Made by a program: the position numbers and the translations under genes. The notes beneath the pieces are model-generated. The model made no database searches. It was not told the origin of the DNA and worked only from the letters and a program-made list of their open reading frames with translations. From an uncultured Eubacteriales bacterium (lineage in GTDB: Bacteria > Bacillota > Clostridia > Christensenellales > Aristaeellaceae): a stretch of 64,000 nucleotides of DNA. Location of the stretch: the NCBI GenBank assembly GCA_900315585.1, contig OMZP01000019.1, forward strand, positions 1 to 64,000. Reading direction: 5' to 3'. This document shows, one piece after another, positions 32,548 through 43,103 of the stretch (its first letter is position 1; each line of letters begins with the position of its first letter).

Positions 32548-32578
32548 TGTCGTACACTCCTCACTTCGTATCGGTCGA

Positions 32579-33484
32579 TCAGAACAGCGCGTTGTCCGGC
32601 GCGATCTTGCGAACCGTGAAGTTCGCCACCAGCATCAGCAGCAGACCGACCACCGACTGGAAGAAGGAAGCGGCCGCGGTGTAGCCAAAGTTGGAGCCCG
32701 ACTTGATCTGGTTCAGCACGTAGGAGTCAAGCACCTGCGTGGTGGGATACAGGATGCCGCTGTTGCGGGTGACCTGATAGAACAGACCGGTGTCGGAGTG
32801 CATCACGTTGCCGACGGAGAGCAGCAGCATGACCGTGATCATCGGGATCAGCGAGGGGATGGTGATGTGGCAAATCTTCTGCCACTTGTTCGCGCCGTCG
32901 ATGTCGGCCGCCTCGTAGAGGGAGGTGTCGATGCCGGCCAGCACGGACATGTACAGCACCGAGCCGTAGCCGGTATCCTTCCAGATCTTGGTGACCAGCA
33001 GGATCCAGGGCCACAGGCCGGCTTGCGAGTAGAAGCGCGTGTTCAGGCCCAGCGTGTTGTTGATGATGCCGGTGCGGGTGTCGATGAAGGCGAACACGAT
33101 GAACTGCACCGCCGCATAGGAGATGAACACCGGGATGATCATCAGCGTCTGCATCGTCTTGGCCATGCGCTTGAGCAGCATGTTGTCGATGGCGATGGCC
33201 AGCGTCACGTTCAGCAGCGTGCCCACCGCGGTGAACAGCAGGTAGTACAGCACGGTGTTGCGGGTGATGTTGTAGAACGTGCTCTTCGAGGCCAGCAGGA
33301 ACCTGAAGTTCTCGATGCCGTTCCAGGGGCTGCCGAAGATGCCCTTGGAATAGTCGAAGGCCTTGAACGCCATCACCAGACCGGCCATAGGCACGTACAT
33401 GATGAAGAGCAGTACCAGGAAGGCGGGCAGCGCCATGACGACGTGGGCCCGGTTCTTCCAGATGTTGTCCATGAATGATTTCAC
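32579..33484 (-). CDS. Carbohydrate ABC importer permease (LplB/YtcP-partner type)
   Basis: The 301-residue permease has six helices, the family segment GSPWNGIENFRFLL and the EAA loop SLYEAADIDGANKWQKICHITIPSL. LplB-type partners start with the same ALPAFLVLLFIMYVPMAGLVMAFK. It is the promoter-proximal gene. GGAGAGATGGCATC precedes the start. Confidence 0.93.
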   Translation of the reverse strand: MKSFMDNIWKNRAHVVMALPAFLVLLFIMYVPMAGLVMAFKAFDYSKGIFGSPWNGIENFRFLLASKSTFYNITRNTVLYYLLFTAVGTLLNVTLAIAIDNMLLKRMAKTMQTLMIIPVFISYAAVQFIVFAFIDTRTGIINNTLGLNTRFYSQAGLWPWILLVTKIWKDTGYGSVLYMSVLAGIDTSLYEAADIDGANKWQKICHITIPSLIPMITVMLLLSVGNVMHSDTGLFYQVTRNSGILYPTTQVLDSYVLNQIKSGSNFGYTAAASFFQSVVGLLLMLVANFTVRKIAPDNALF

Positions 33485-33601
33485 GATGCCATCTCTCCTT
33501 CGCGCGCGCGACTGTGGGTTTGGGCTCGGGGGGCACCCCCCGGACCGTCACCCGGCAGGGGTTCGCACAAAATTAACGTATCTTGTGCTCATCGAAAAAC
33601 A

Positions 33602-33658
33602 AAAACGTTTTCCTAAGCAGGACAGGTTAATTCTAGCACAAATAGTGATAAAATACAA
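33602..33658 (-). promoter_or_regulatory. Promoter of the sugar ABC operon with LacI-type palindrome
   Basis: TTGTAT (33653-33658) and TAGAAT (33630-33635) on the minus strand are 17 bp apart. AAAACGTTTT at 33602-33611 lies just downstream of the start site and could be a LacI/CcpA-family operator. The leader is long (about 140 nt). Confidence 0.65.
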
Positions 33659-33757
33659 GCCCTTTTTTTGGATTTCTTTGGTACATATTGTTGAGTTTGT
33701 TATTCCGGCATGGGGGAAGAAATCCGGCGACAAACAAAAGAATCACCGAGGTCGGAA

Positions 33758-34792
33758 TCAGACCTCGATGATATGGAATGCCGCCGCCCGGCCCAGCCGG
33801 TTCATCACGGCCAGCCCCAGCCCGTCCGCGGCCACGGCCTCGGAAAAGATCGCGTCCGCGCCGATGTCGTCCGCCTCGCGGAGCCGGGCGAAGATGCTCC
33901 GGGCCATGCCCGCCGCGCCGTCGCCCAGGGAGAGGGCCTTGCGGTCGGCGTAGGCGGGCAGGTGGCCGTCCAGCGCCAGGATCAGCGGGCGCTTGCCCTC
34001 GGCCAGGGCCTCGTCATAGAGGTTGCGGATGGCTTCGGTCACGGCGTCCGCCTCGCCCTGCACGATGGTCAGGGCCCCGGTTGGGGCGTAGTGGCGATAC
34101 TTCATGCCAGGGCTGCGGGCGACCTCGCCCTCCTTCAGCGGGCGCATCACCGCGTCGTCCACCCCCGCGCTGCCGCAGAGCTCGGCGATGCGCCGGGGCG
34201 TGATGCCGCCGGGGCGGAGCACCTTCGGGATTTCGCCGGTCATGTCGATCACGGTGGACTCCAGACCCACCTCGCAGGGGCCGCCGTCCAGGATCAGCGG
34301 GACGCGGCCGTCCATGTCTTCCAGCACGTGCATGGCCGTGGTGGGGCTGGGCCGCCCGGAGCGGTTGGCGCTGGGGGCCGCGATGGGTCGCCGGGTCGCG
34401 TCGATCAGCGCCCGCGCCGCCGGATGCCCCGGCAGGCGCACCGCCACGGTGTCCAGGCCCGCGGTGACGGCGCTGGGCACGAGGTTGGACTTCGGGAAGA
34501 TCAGCGTCATCGGCCCCGGCCAGCAGGCGTCCATCAGGCGCTTGGCGGCGGGGGAAGGCTCGACGGCGATCAGCGGCGCGAGCTGGTCGACCTTTGAGAT
34601 GTGCACGATCAGCGGGTTGTCCCCGGGGCGGCCCTTCGCCTCGAAGATGCGCTTCACCGCGCTCTCGTCCAGCGCGTTCGCGCCCAGGCCGTAGACCGTC
34701 TCCGTGGGAAAGCCCACCAGCGCGCCGGAGCGGATCAGTTCGCCCGCCATTTCCAGCGACGCGGGGGAGACGGGAAGTAGTTCGGTTTGCAA
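33758..34792 (-). CDS. L-threonylcarbamoyladenylate synthase (Sua5 type)
   Basis: The 344-residue protein makes threonylcarbamoyl-AMP from Thr, bicarbonate and ATP for t6A37 of tRNA. It has the YrdC domain (residues ~5-205; VGFPTETVYGLGANA, KGRPGDNPL, AAPSANRSGRPSP, STVIDMTGEIPKVLRPG) and the C-terminal Sua5 domain (about 215-340), connected by SPGMKYRHYAP. The length matches Sua5 rather than TsaC. GNAT gene upstream, 17 bp away, suggests co-transcription. t6A is the substrate of MtaB encoded at 48308. Confidence 0.95.
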   Translation of the reverse strand: MQTELLPVSPASLEMAGELIRSGALVGFPTETVYGLGANALDESAVKRIFEAKGRPGDNPLIVHISKVDQLAPLIAVEPSPAAKRLMDACWPGPMTLIFPKSNLVPSAVTAGLDTVAVRLPGHPAARALIDATRRPIAAPSANRSGRPSPTTAMHVLEDMDGRVPLILDGGPCEVGLESTVIDMTGEIPKVLRPGGITPRRIAELCGSAGVDDAVMRPLKEGEVARSPGMKYRHYAPTGALTIVQGEADAVTEAIRNLYDEALAEGKRPLILALDGHLPAYADRKALSLGDGAAGMARSIFARLREADDIGADAIFSEAVAADGLGLAVMNRLGRAAAFHIIEV

Positions 34793-34809
34793 GCTAAAGT
34801 CTCCTTACG

Positions 34810-35286
34810 TTACAGTATCTTCTCCATGCCGACCCGGTATGGCGCCATGCCCAGCTTTTCGTAAAACTTCATCGCGCCGGGGTTGCAGCTCCACACGTTC
34901 AGGGTGACGTTGTAGCAGCCCCTTTCGCGGGCGTGGGCGAGGATGTGTTCGTACAGTGCGCGGCCCACGCCGAGGCCCCGGGCGCTTTCGTCCACGCAGA
35001 TGTCGTCGATGTAGAGCGTGTCGTGTTCCTCCATCAGTCGGCCGCCGGAATGCTGCATCACGCAGAAGCCGTGGCCCAGCACCCGGTCGCTCTCGTCGAC
35101 GCAGACGAACACCGGCGTGGCGTCGTCCGAAAGGATGGCCTGCAACTCAGCCTTGGTGTACTTGGTGGTCGGCCCCTTGAACAGGTCGGGCCTGCCGTTG
35201 TGGTGCACCATGTTCACCTGCACCAGCAGCGCCATGATGGCGGGAATGTCGCGCTCCGCGGCGGGACGAACGGTGATTTTTGGCAT
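34810..35286 (-). CDS. GNAT-family N-acetyltransferase
   Basis: The 158-residue protein has a GNAT fold: IRVxPA start, DICVDESARGLGVGRALYEHI (acetyl-CoA loop R/Q-x2-G-x-G/A at residues ~104-110) and NVTLNVWSCNPGAMKFYEKLGM. The acceptor is unknown; related proteins acetylate small amines or ribosomal proteins. It is 17 bp upstream of the Sua5-type gene on the same strand. The hairpin-string copy C lies before it. Confidence 0.88.
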   Translation of the reverse strand: MPKITVRPAAERDIPAIMALLVQVNMVHHNGRPDLFKGPTTKYTKAELQAILSDDATPVFVCVDESDRVLGHGFCVMQHSGGRLMEEHDTLYIDDICVDESARGLGVGRALYEHILAHARERGCYNVTLNVWSCNPGAMKFYEKLGMAPYRVGMEKIL

Positions 35287-35329
35287 GGGTGTACCTTCTC
35301 TCGCCTGTCACAAAAATATGAAAGAGATC

Positions 35330-35471
35330 ATGAATTGGCGCTTCGCACCATGATTTGCCCTGCGGGCATGATTTCTCGCTGCACTCCATGATTTGAATTG
35401 CGCCTTGTCTTATGCGCCGAGGTGCTATTCATGCCCGTAAGGTCAATTCACGCGCCGAAGGCGCAATTCAT
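35330..35471 (+). repeat. Hairpin-string repeat, copy C (short version)
   Basis: Same orientation and order as copy A with ATGAATT/ATGATTT linkers: GGCGC-TTC-GCACC, GCCC-TGC-GGGC, a GAATTGCGCC module, CCCGTAAGG and GCGCC-GAA-GGCGC. The ~65-nt branched module of copies A and B is absent. Several stems are decayed. Confidence 0.85.
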
Positions 35472-35472
35472 G

Positions 35473-35498
35473 GCAGGGATTTCCTCTGAAATCCCTGC
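35473..35498 (-). terminator. Hairpin after prfA
   Basis: GCAGGGATTTC-CTCT-GAAATCCCTGC touches the prfA stop codon and abuts copy C of the hairpin-string repeat. No T-run follows. Confidence 0.6.
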
Positions 35499-36589
35499 TA
35501 CCGGCTTTCGTTCAGCAGCGCCGTCTGCTCCGCCAGGGTCAGGGCGTCGATGATCTCGTCCAGATGCCCTTCCATGATCTCGTCGATCTTGTACAGGGTC
35601 AGGCCGATGCGGTGGTCGGTGACGCGGCCCTGGGGGAAGTTGTAGGTGCGGATGCGCTCGCTGCGGTCGCCGGTGCCCACCTGCAGGCGGCGGCGGTTGG
35701 CGTACTCGCCCTCCTGCTGCTCCCGCTGCAATTCGTAGAGGCGGGATTTCAGCACCCGCATGGCCTTCTCCCGGTTCTGGATCTGGCTGCGCTCATCCTG
35801 GGAGGTGACCACCAGGCCGGTGGGGATGTGGGTGATGCGCACGGCGGAGTCGGTGCGGTTGACGTGCTGGCCGCCCGCGCCGGAGGCCCGGTAGGTGTCG
35901 ATGCGCAGGTCGCCGGGGTTGATCTCCACCTCTACGTCCTCCGCCTCGGGCAGCACCGCCACCGTGGCGGTGGAGGTGTGGATGCGGCCGGAGGACTCGG
36001 TGACGGGCACGCGCTGCACCCGGTGCACGCCGGACTCGAACTTCAGCTTCTGGAACACGTTCTTGCCCTGGATCAGGATCACGCTCTCCTTCAGGCCGCC
36101 CAGCTCCGTGCTGCCGTCCTCCACCATCTCCACCTTCCAGCCCTGGCTGTCGGCGTAGTGGGTGTACATGCGCAAAAGCTGCGCGCCAAACAGACCGGCC
36201 TCGTCGCCGCCGGCCCCGGCCCGCACCTCCAGCAAGGCATTCTTGTAGTCGTCCGGGTCCTTGGGCAAGAGGGCGATGCGGGCCTTTTGGGTGGCCTCCG
36301 CCAGCTGCTTTTCCAGCTCCGGCAGCTCCTCCCGGGCCAGCTCCGCCATGTCCGGGTCCTCCAGCAGCTCCCGGGCGGCGTCGATGTCGTCCAGCAGCTT
36401 TTTGTAGCTTACTGCGATGTCGTTCAGCTCCGCCAGCTCGCTGTGTTCCCGCATCAGCTTGGTGAAGGTGGCCGTGTCGGCGATCACCTCCGGCAGGGTG
36501 ATGCGGATGGAGAGCTCCTCGTAGCGGCCCTGGATGGCCTCCAGCTGGGCCGCGATGCGCTCCTGCTCGTTGAATGTGACTGATTGCAT
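35498..36589 (-). CDS. prfA: Peptide chain release factor 1
   Basis: The 363-residue protein releases peptides at UAA/UAG. The GGQ loop is in [18 protein letters not shown], the anticodon-like recognition PxT-type motif lies in domain 2, and the N-terminal domain 1 is complete. Start ATG 36589 with GAGGTAGCATC is preferred over an upstream frame extension in repeat DNA. It closes the rpmE-DUF1385-prmC-prfA block; PrmC methylates the Gln of its GGQ motif. Confidence 0.96.
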   Translation of the reverse strand: MQSVTFNEQERIAAQLEAIQGRYEELSIRITLPEVIADTATFTKLMREHSELAELNDIAVSYKKLLDDIDAARELLEDPDMAELAREELPELEKQLAEATQKARIALLPKDPDDYKNALLEVRAGAGGDEAGLFGAQLLRMYTHYADSQGWKVEMVEDGSTELGGLKESVILIQGKNVFQKLKFESGVHRVQRVPVTESSGRIHTSTATVAVLPEAEDVEVEINPGDLRIDTYRASGAGGQHVNRTDSAVRITHIPTGLVVTSQDERSQIQNREKAMRVLKSRLYELQREQQEGEYANRRRLQVGTGDRSERIRTYNFPQGRVTDHRIGLTLYKIDEIMEGHLDEIIDALTLAEQTALLNESR

Positions 36590-36645
36590 GATGCTACCTC
36601 GATCCGTTATCGGAGTTTGGAGTGGAGAGTAAAGAGTTTGCAGGG

Positions 36646-36785
36646 GAGACCAGATTGCCACGGCCTTCGGCCTCGCAATGACGTTGTTTGATGATTCATA
36701 GGATCATTCCTGTTGGATGGAGTACAATGCATGAACTCATACCACGTCATTGCGAGGAGCGTAGCGACGTGGCAATCCGGGTCTC
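36646..36785. repeat. ATTGCCACG element pair with inverted ends
   Basis: GAGACCAGATTGCCACG at the left and its near reverse complement ending GGGTCTC at the right enclose two CGCAATGACG/CGTCATTGCG hairpins and a ~70-bp centre. Related copies are at 53546-53625 and 53962-54175. To the right (36829-36855) is half of a TTAGGAA-type heptamer array. Confidence 0.8.
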
Positions 36786-36857
36786 ATTAAGTCAATCAAA
36801 TCCGCAAGGATTTGTACTGCCATTCCTCATTTCTCATTCCTAATTCCTCATTCCCAA

Positions 36858-37697
36858 TCAAATCTTCGCGAATACGACCCGCTCGATGCCGTTCAAGTCC
36901 CTGATCGTCCCGGCCTCCACGCAGGGGAGGCTGGCCTTGAGCAGCGCCAGCACCGCCGGGGCCTCGCCGATGCCCACTTCGAGATAGATCGACCCGCCGG
37001 GGTTCAGGTGCTTTTCCGCGTCCGCGGCGATGCGGCGGTAGAAGTCCAGGCCGTCTGCGCCGCCGTCCAGCGCCAGCCGAGGCTCGAACTGCACCTCCCG
37101 CTGCAAGTCGCCCAGCTTGCTGCGGGGGATGTAGGGCGGGTTGGAGGCGATCAGGTCGAACTTTTCCCGGCCTACGGCGTGAAACAGGTCGCCGTGGCGG
37201 AACTCCACCTTCACGCCCAGGGCGTGGGCGTTGCGCCTGGCCACGTCCAGCGCCTCCCGGCTCACGTCGGAAAGGGTCACCCTCGCGTGGGGGGCCAGGG
37301 ATGCCAGGCTCAGGCCGATGCAGCCGCTGCCGGCGCACAGATCCAGCACGGCGGGGGTGTCGTTTGCGGTTTGCAGGGCGATCAGCGCCGCCTCCACCAG
37401 GGTCTCGGTGTCCTGCCGGGGGATCAGCACGGCGGGGGAGACCTCGAACTTGAGACCCATGAAGTCGGCGCTCTTTAAGATGTACTGCACCGGCTCCCCG
37501 GCGCAGCGGCGGTTCAGCATGGCCTCCAGCGTGGCAAGGGCCTGGGCGGGCACGGCGCGGTCGGATTCAAACTTCAGCTCCGTGCGGGTCATGCCCAGGG
37601 TGTCCTCCGCCATCCAGCGGGCGTCCACCTCCGGGTCGGGACAGCCGGAAGCCGTCAGCTGGGCCGTGGCGTGGGCCAGCCATTCGGATATGTTCAT
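36858..37697 (-). CDS. prmC: Release factor glutamine methyltransferase
   Basis: The 279-residue SAM methyltransferase modifies the GGQ glutamine of release factors. It has the helical N-terminal domain, VLDLCAGSGCIGLSLA (SAM motif I), FRHGDLF and the NPPY catalytic motif in DLIASNPPYIPRS. It lies between DUF1385 and prfA as usual in Firmicutes. Confidence 0.96.
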   Translation of the reverse strand: MNISEWLAHATAQLTASGCPDPEVDARWMAEDTLGMTRTELKFESDRAVPAQALATLEAMLNRRCAGEPVQYILKSADFMGLKFEVSPAVLIPRQDTETLVEAALIALQTANDTPAVLDLCAGSGCIGLSLASLAPHARVTLSDVSREALDVARRNAHALGVKVEFRHGDLFHAVGREKFDLIASNPPYIPRSKLGDLQREVQFEPRLALDGGADGLDFYRRIAADAEKHLNPGGSIYLEVGIGEAPAVLALLKASLPCVEAGTIRDLNGIERVVFAKI

Positions 37698-37739
37698 GAA
37701 ACGGATGTTGTCCTTTCGGTTGCTATATATAATAGGTTG

Positions 37740-38651
37740 TCATCGGTCATTTTCCAGCGCCGCGTTGTAGGCGCAGAGGGCCACCTCCACCATCTGGGCG
37801 TGGGGCTCCCGCACCAGCAGCTTCTCCAGCCAAACCTGCGGGGCCAGCAGCACCCTGGACACGGTGTTTGGCCAGGTGACCTCCAACAGGTGGACGATCT
37901 CGCCCAGCACCGCCGCGATGATCAGCACGATCAGCACCCGCACCAGCAGCTGCACCGGCAGCGTGAAGGTGCGCACGAAGGCGAAGACGACGATGGACGC
38001 GAGCAGCACCGACACGGTGAAGGCCGCGTCGCTTCGGTGGGTGAGGCGGGAGGCCTTCTCGGCGGCCTCGCGGGCCACGGGCTTGTCGGCCTGGGCGGCG
38101 TTCAGAACCTTGTTGATCGCCCCGCGATACATGCAGAAGCGGCTGAGGACCCGAAGCCTCGGGATCAGGGCCACGCAGATCAACCCGCCCAGTACCCGCG
38201 CCGCGCAGGCCGCGGCGTTGATGCCTGTGCGGGTCAGCTCCAGCGGCGGCAGCACCCACTTCACCAGCGCCCAGGGTCCCAGCAGCAGGAGGCCGACCAG
38301 GAGCAGGAACACGGCGATGCCGCTGCCCGCGGCGACGAAGCTGGTGGGCTTGATCCGGAACAGCTCCGCGAAACGCTGCTCGAAGCGGCTGCCCTTCACG
38401 ATGCCCTGGGGCTCCAGCTGGGCCGACTCGGCCACGCCGTCCAGGAAGTCCGCCACGCTGCAAAACAGCCGCAGGATGCCCCGCAGGAACGGGATGCGCT
38501 CCATGGCGTTGCGGGCCTTGTGGTATTCCCGGCGGATGCGCAGGGAGATATCCTTGCTGTCCCGCCGCACCGCGAAGGCCGTGGCGCTGCCGATCTGCAC
38601 CCGCGCGCCCTCCGCGACGGGGGAGGCGTGGATGACCCTTGCATCTGACAT
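37740..38651 (-). CDS. DUF1385 (YqhQ-like) membrane protein with degenerate motif
   Basis: The 303-residue protein sits where the YqhQ/DUF1385 gene normally lies, between rpmE and prmC. It keeps the family layout: N-terminal MERIPFLRGILRLF, then several membrane segments (about residues 105-130, 145-165, 205-260). The central family motif, usually HGAEHK...SRxHPRCGT, is here RGAINK...SRLTHRSDA: the conserved Glu, His and Cys are gone. It may have lost catalytic or metal-binding function. ATG 38651 follows GGGAGAGGG. The role of DUF1385 is unknown. Confidence 0.85.
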   Translation of the reverse strand: MSDARVIHASPVAEGARVQIGSATAFAVRRDSKDISLRIRREYHKARNAMERIPFLRGILRLFCSVADFLDGVAESAQLEPQGIVKGSRFEQRFAELFRIKPTSFVAAGSGIAVFLLLVGLLLLGPWALVKWVLPPLELTRTGINAAACAARVLGGLICVALIPRLRVLSRFCMYRGAINKVLNAAQADKPVAREAAEKASRLTHRSDAAFTVSVLLASIVVFAFVRTFTLPVQLLVRVLIVLIIAAVLGEIVHLLEVTWPNTVSRVLLAPQVWLEKLLVREPHAQMVEVALCAYNAALENDR

Positions 38652-38669
38652 ATGAACACCCTCTCCCAA

Positions 38670-38793
38670 AATGAGGAATTAGGAATTAGGAATGAGGAAT
38701 GAAAATGGCCTTATGGCAATGTTGGGAGAGAAAGAAGAAATCCGAAGGATTTCAACCTCCATTCCTCATTTACTCATTTCTCATTCCTAACTA
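38670..38793. repeat. Inverted heptamer arrays (ATGAGGAATTAGGAATT)
   Basis: The left arm (38670-38702) repeats GAGGAATTAGGAATTA and the right arm (38759-38793) its complement TTCCTCATT...TTCTCATTCC. The centre contains AAATCC-GAAGGATTT. The arms can pair into a long imperfect hairpin. Confidence 0.85.
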
Positions 38794-38796
38794 AAT

Positions 38797-38828
38797 CAAA
38801 ATCCCGGCGCGTATCCGCCGGGATTTTG
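38797..38828 (-). terminator. Hairpin downstream of rpmE (distal)
   Basis: CAAAATCCCGGCG and CGCCGGGATTTTG pair around CGTATC; on the minus strand it follows the 38851-38884 hairpin. Confidence 0.6.
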
Positions 38829-38850
38829 GTTCTACGCGCATTTAAACGGC

Positions 38851-38884
38851 AAAAGCATCGACAAAACTGCTTTGCCGATGCTTT
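38851..38884 (-). terminator. Terminator of rpmE
   Basis: AAAGCATCGGCAAAGC pairs with the complement ending TCGATGCTTTT on the minus strand, 9 bp beyond the rpmE stop. Confidence 0.8.
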
Positions 38885-38892
38885 CAGTGTGC

Positions 38893-39090
38893 CTACATGC
38901 CGTAGCGCTTCTTGAAGCGATCCACACGTCCGCCGGTGTCAACCAGCTTCTGCTTGCCGGTGTAGAAAGGATGGCACTTTGAGCAAATATCAACGCGCAT
39001 CTCCTTCTTCACGGAACCGGTCTCAAAGGTCTCGCCGCAGACGCAACGGACCACTGCCTTGCCGTAATTCGGATGGATATTCTCCTTCAT
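38893..39090 (-). CDS. rpmE: 50S ribosomal protein bL31, zinc-binding form
   Basis: The 65-residue protein starts [16 protein letters not shown] and has a C-x-C...C-x2-C zinc ribbon (CVC at about residues 16-18, CSKC at 36-39), the C+ form of L31. The ATG at 39090 with TGAGGTG six bases before is preferred to a GTG 9 bp upstream. Heads the L31-DUF1385-PrmC-RF1 cluster. Confidence 0.96.
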   Translation of the reverse strand: MKENIHPNYGKAVVRCVCGETFETGSVKKEMRVDICSKCHPFYTGKQKLVDTGGRVDRFKKRYGM

Positions 39091-39162
39091 GGTTTTCACC
39101 TCACTCTAATCGGACTGTCGGCTCTCCGGCGGAACCGGCATCTGATTAATCACGCAATGGGT

Positions 39163-39191
39163 ATTATAGCACAGGCGGCGCGCCAGGGCAA
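39163..39191 (-). promoter_or_regulatory. Promoter of rpmE
   Basis: TTGCCC (39186-39191) and TATAAT (39163-39168) on the minus strand are 17 bp apart. Confidence 0.75.
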
Positions 39192-39270
39192 GGGGTTGCG
39201 GGAGATTTTACAATTATAGTTGGATAAACTGGTTCTCAAAAACTTAACACCCCGTCAAATCCAAAACCCA

Positions 39271-39337
39271 TTGACAAAACCGGGGGTTGGTTGTATAGTA
39301 TGTTCAGTCGTTAGCACTCACATGTGAGGAGTGCTAA
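39271..39337 (+). promoter_or_regulatory. hrcA promoter with perfect CIRCE operator
   Basis: TTGACA (39271-39276) and TATAGT (39294-39299) are 17 bp apart. TTAGCACTC-N9-GAGTGCTAA at 39311-39337 is an exact CIRCE element, the binding site of HrcA, directly at the transcript start. Confidence 0.98.
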
Positions 39338-39369
39338 CAGACCAGAGAATCGAAAGGGGGAGCGTTCAG

Positions 39370-40398
39370 ATGCAGCTGGACGAGAGAAAGTATCTGATCC
39401 TGCAGGCCATCATCGACGACTACATCCTGACGGCGATGCCCGTGGGCTCCCGCACGATCTCGCGCAAATCCGGCGTCGGCTACTCGCCCGCGACCATTCG
39501 CAACGAGATGAGCGACCTGGAGGAGCTGGGCTACCTGGACCAGCCCCACACCTCCGCCGGGCGGGTGCCCTCCAACAAGGCCTACCGCCTCTACGTGGAT
39601 CACCTGATGAAGACGGCGAAGCTCACCAACGACGAGCGGGAGCAGATGCACGAGCACTTGGTCTCCAAGTCCAAGCAGGTGGAGGGCGTGATCCGGACCG
39701 CCGCCAGCGTGCTGTCCGACGCGACGAAGTACACCTCGGTGATCGTGGCCCCGAAGCTGGGCACACTGCGCATCAAGCACGTGCAGCTGGTGCCGGTGGC
39801 GGAGCGCACGGCCCTGATGGTGATCGTCACCAACGTGGGCATCGTCAAGGACGCGCTGATCCGCGTGCCGGAGGGCATGGACGCCGACGACCTGTACGCC
39901 ATCTCCCGCATGCTGACGGAGAAGCTGGCGGACAAGCCGCTGGAGGCCGTGCGCCAGGCGTTCTCGGAGCTGCTGCGCAACGCCGAGACTAACCGCAAGC
40001 TGCTGGGGGAGACCCTGCAGGTCATCGAAAAGCGGCTGGAGGCCGGCGGCGACGCCTCGGACGTGATCGTGGGCGGCCCGGCCAACATGCTGGAGTATCC
40101 GGAGTACAGCGACGTGAACAAGGCGAGAAGCTTCCTGGCCGTGCTGGAATCCAAGGACACCCTGCGCAAGCTGATCAGCCGGGACGGCGGCATGGAGATC
40201 TCCATTCGCATCGGCCCGGAAAACCAGGTGCCCGCGCTGAACGATTGCTCCATTGTGACGGCCAGCTATCGCGTGGGCGACCATTCCAACGGCACGCTGG
40301 GCATCATCGGCCCCACCCGCATGAACTACAACCGGGTCATCTCGGTGCTGGAGTTCATGGGACGGGCGCTGAGCGACGTGCTGTCCGAGTATCGTTAA
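39370..40398 (+). CDS. hrcA: Heat-inducible transcription repressor HrcA
   Basis: The 342-residue repressor binds CIRCE and is kept active by GroE. The N-terminal winged helix (LDERKYLILQAIIDDYILTA, SRTISRKSGVGYSPATIRNEM, LEELGYL, PHTSAGRVPSNKAYR) and the inserted/dimerisation parts are complete, ending GPTRMNYNRVISVLEFMG. ATG 39370 is preceded by AGGGGGAG. It begins the hrcA-grpE-dnaK operon and controls its own promoter. Confidence 0.97.
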   Translation: MQLDERKYLILQAIIDDYILTAMPVGSRTISRKSGVGYSPATIRNEMSDLEELGYLDQPHTSAGRVPSNKAYRLYVDHLMKTAKLTNDEREQMHEHLVSKSKQVEGVIRTAASVLSDATKYTSVIVAPKLGTLRIKHVQLVPVAERTALMVIVTNVGIVKDALIRVPEGMDADDLYAISRMLTEKLADKPLEAVRQAFSELLRNAETNRKLLGETLQVIEKRLEAGGDASDVIVGGPANMLEYPEYSDVNKARSFLAVLESKDTLRKLISRDGGMEISIRIGPENQVPALNDCSIVTASYRVGDHSNGTLGIIGPTRMNYNRVISVLEFMGRALSDVLSEYR

Positions 40399-40410
40399 GG
40401 AGAAGCAACC

Positions 40411-40983
40411 ATGAAGAAGAAGGACAAGAACCCCCAGACCGAGCCCGTGACCGAGCAGGCGCCCGCCGAGGCGGAAGCCCCCGCCGAGCAGCCTGCGGAG
40501 GAGCGGGAGGCCACCATCGAGGAGTGGCAGGCCGCCCTGGAGACGGCGGTGAAGCAGCGGGACGAATTGAAGGATTCCCTGCTGCGCGTCCAGGCCGACT
40601 TCCAGAACTTCAAGCGCCGCAACCAGACCGCCCGCAGCGACGGCTATGAGGACGGCGTGCGCGAGGCCATCGCGGCCATGCTCCCGGCCATTGACAACCT
40701 GGAGCGGGCCATCGACGCCGCGGAGAAGACCGACGACGACGGCGCGAAGGCCCTGGCTGACGGCGTGAGCATGACGCTGAACACGCTGTTCGAGAGCCTC
40801 AAGCGATTCGGGTTTGAAGAGGTGCCCGCCCTGGGCGAGGACTTTGACCCCGAGAAGCACAACGCCGTGATGCGCGAGGCCGCAGGCGACCCCGGCAAGG
40901 TGCTGGAGGTCTTCCAGAAGGGCTACAAGGTCAAGGACAAGATCATCCGCTACGCGATGGTGAAGGTCTCGGTCGAAGAATAG
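40411..40983 (+). CDS. grpE: Nucleotide exchange factor GrpE
   Basis: The 190-residue protein has an acidic low-complexity start, a long coiled coil (residues ~35-100; RDELKDSLLRVQADFQNFKRR) and the C-terminal beta domain (FNPEKHNAV-like DPEKHNAVMREA, VLEVFQKGYKVKDKIIRYAMVKVS). It releases ADP from DnaK. It lies 12 bp after hrcA. Confidence 0.97.
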   Translation: MKKKDKNPQTEPVTEQAPAEAEAPAEQPAEEREATIEEWQAALETAVKQRDELKDSLLRVQADFQNFKRRNQTARSDGYEDGVREAIAAMLPAIDNLERAIDAAEKTDDDGAKALADGVSMTLNTLFESLKRFGFEEVPALGEDFDPEKHNAVMREAAGDPGKVLEVFQKGYKVKDKIIRYAMVKVSVEE

Positions 40984-41051
40984 ATTCTTCGACAATCAGG
41001 TTTGACATCAGCCAACAACGAACATTTTCGACAAAATAGGAGGTAACAATT

Positions 41052-42893
<1,842 letters not shown>

Positions 42894-42912
42894 TCTTTGA
42901 TCGCGAACGGAG

Positions 42913-42936
42913 GGGATAAGGGCTGACTCTTATCCC
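42913..42936 (+). terminator. Weak hairpin after dnaK
   Basis: GGGATAAG-GGCTGACT-CTTATCCC follows the dnaK stop by ~20 bp; no T-run, so attenuation of dnaJ expression is possible. Confidence 0.5.
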
Positions 42937-42943
42937 ACGTTTG

Positions 42944-43051
42944 AGGGATTAGGGAATAGGGATTAGGGATTAGAAAAAGCTGCTGCCGCGCAGGATTGCG
43001 GCGCAGTAGCCACTATTCCTAATCCCTAATCCCTCGTCCCTAATCCCTCTA
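42944..43051. repeat. Inverted heptamer arrays (GGGATTAGGGATTAG)
   Basis: The left arm (42944-42973) repeats AGGGATTAGGGAATAGGGAT and the right arm (43013-43051) its complement. The 40-bp centre has a GCTGC...GCGGC hairpin. It lies between dnaK and dnaJ. Confidence 0.88.
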
Positions 43052-43103
43052 TTTCCTGGGGGATTATGATGATGATCATACATCCCAAGGAGTGATTTGA
43101 TAA

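Noticed and set aside
41019-41030. CGAACATTTTCG before dnaK as a LexA box
   Set aside because: The spacing is one or more bases short and there is no promoter at the site; CIRCE control already explains the operon.
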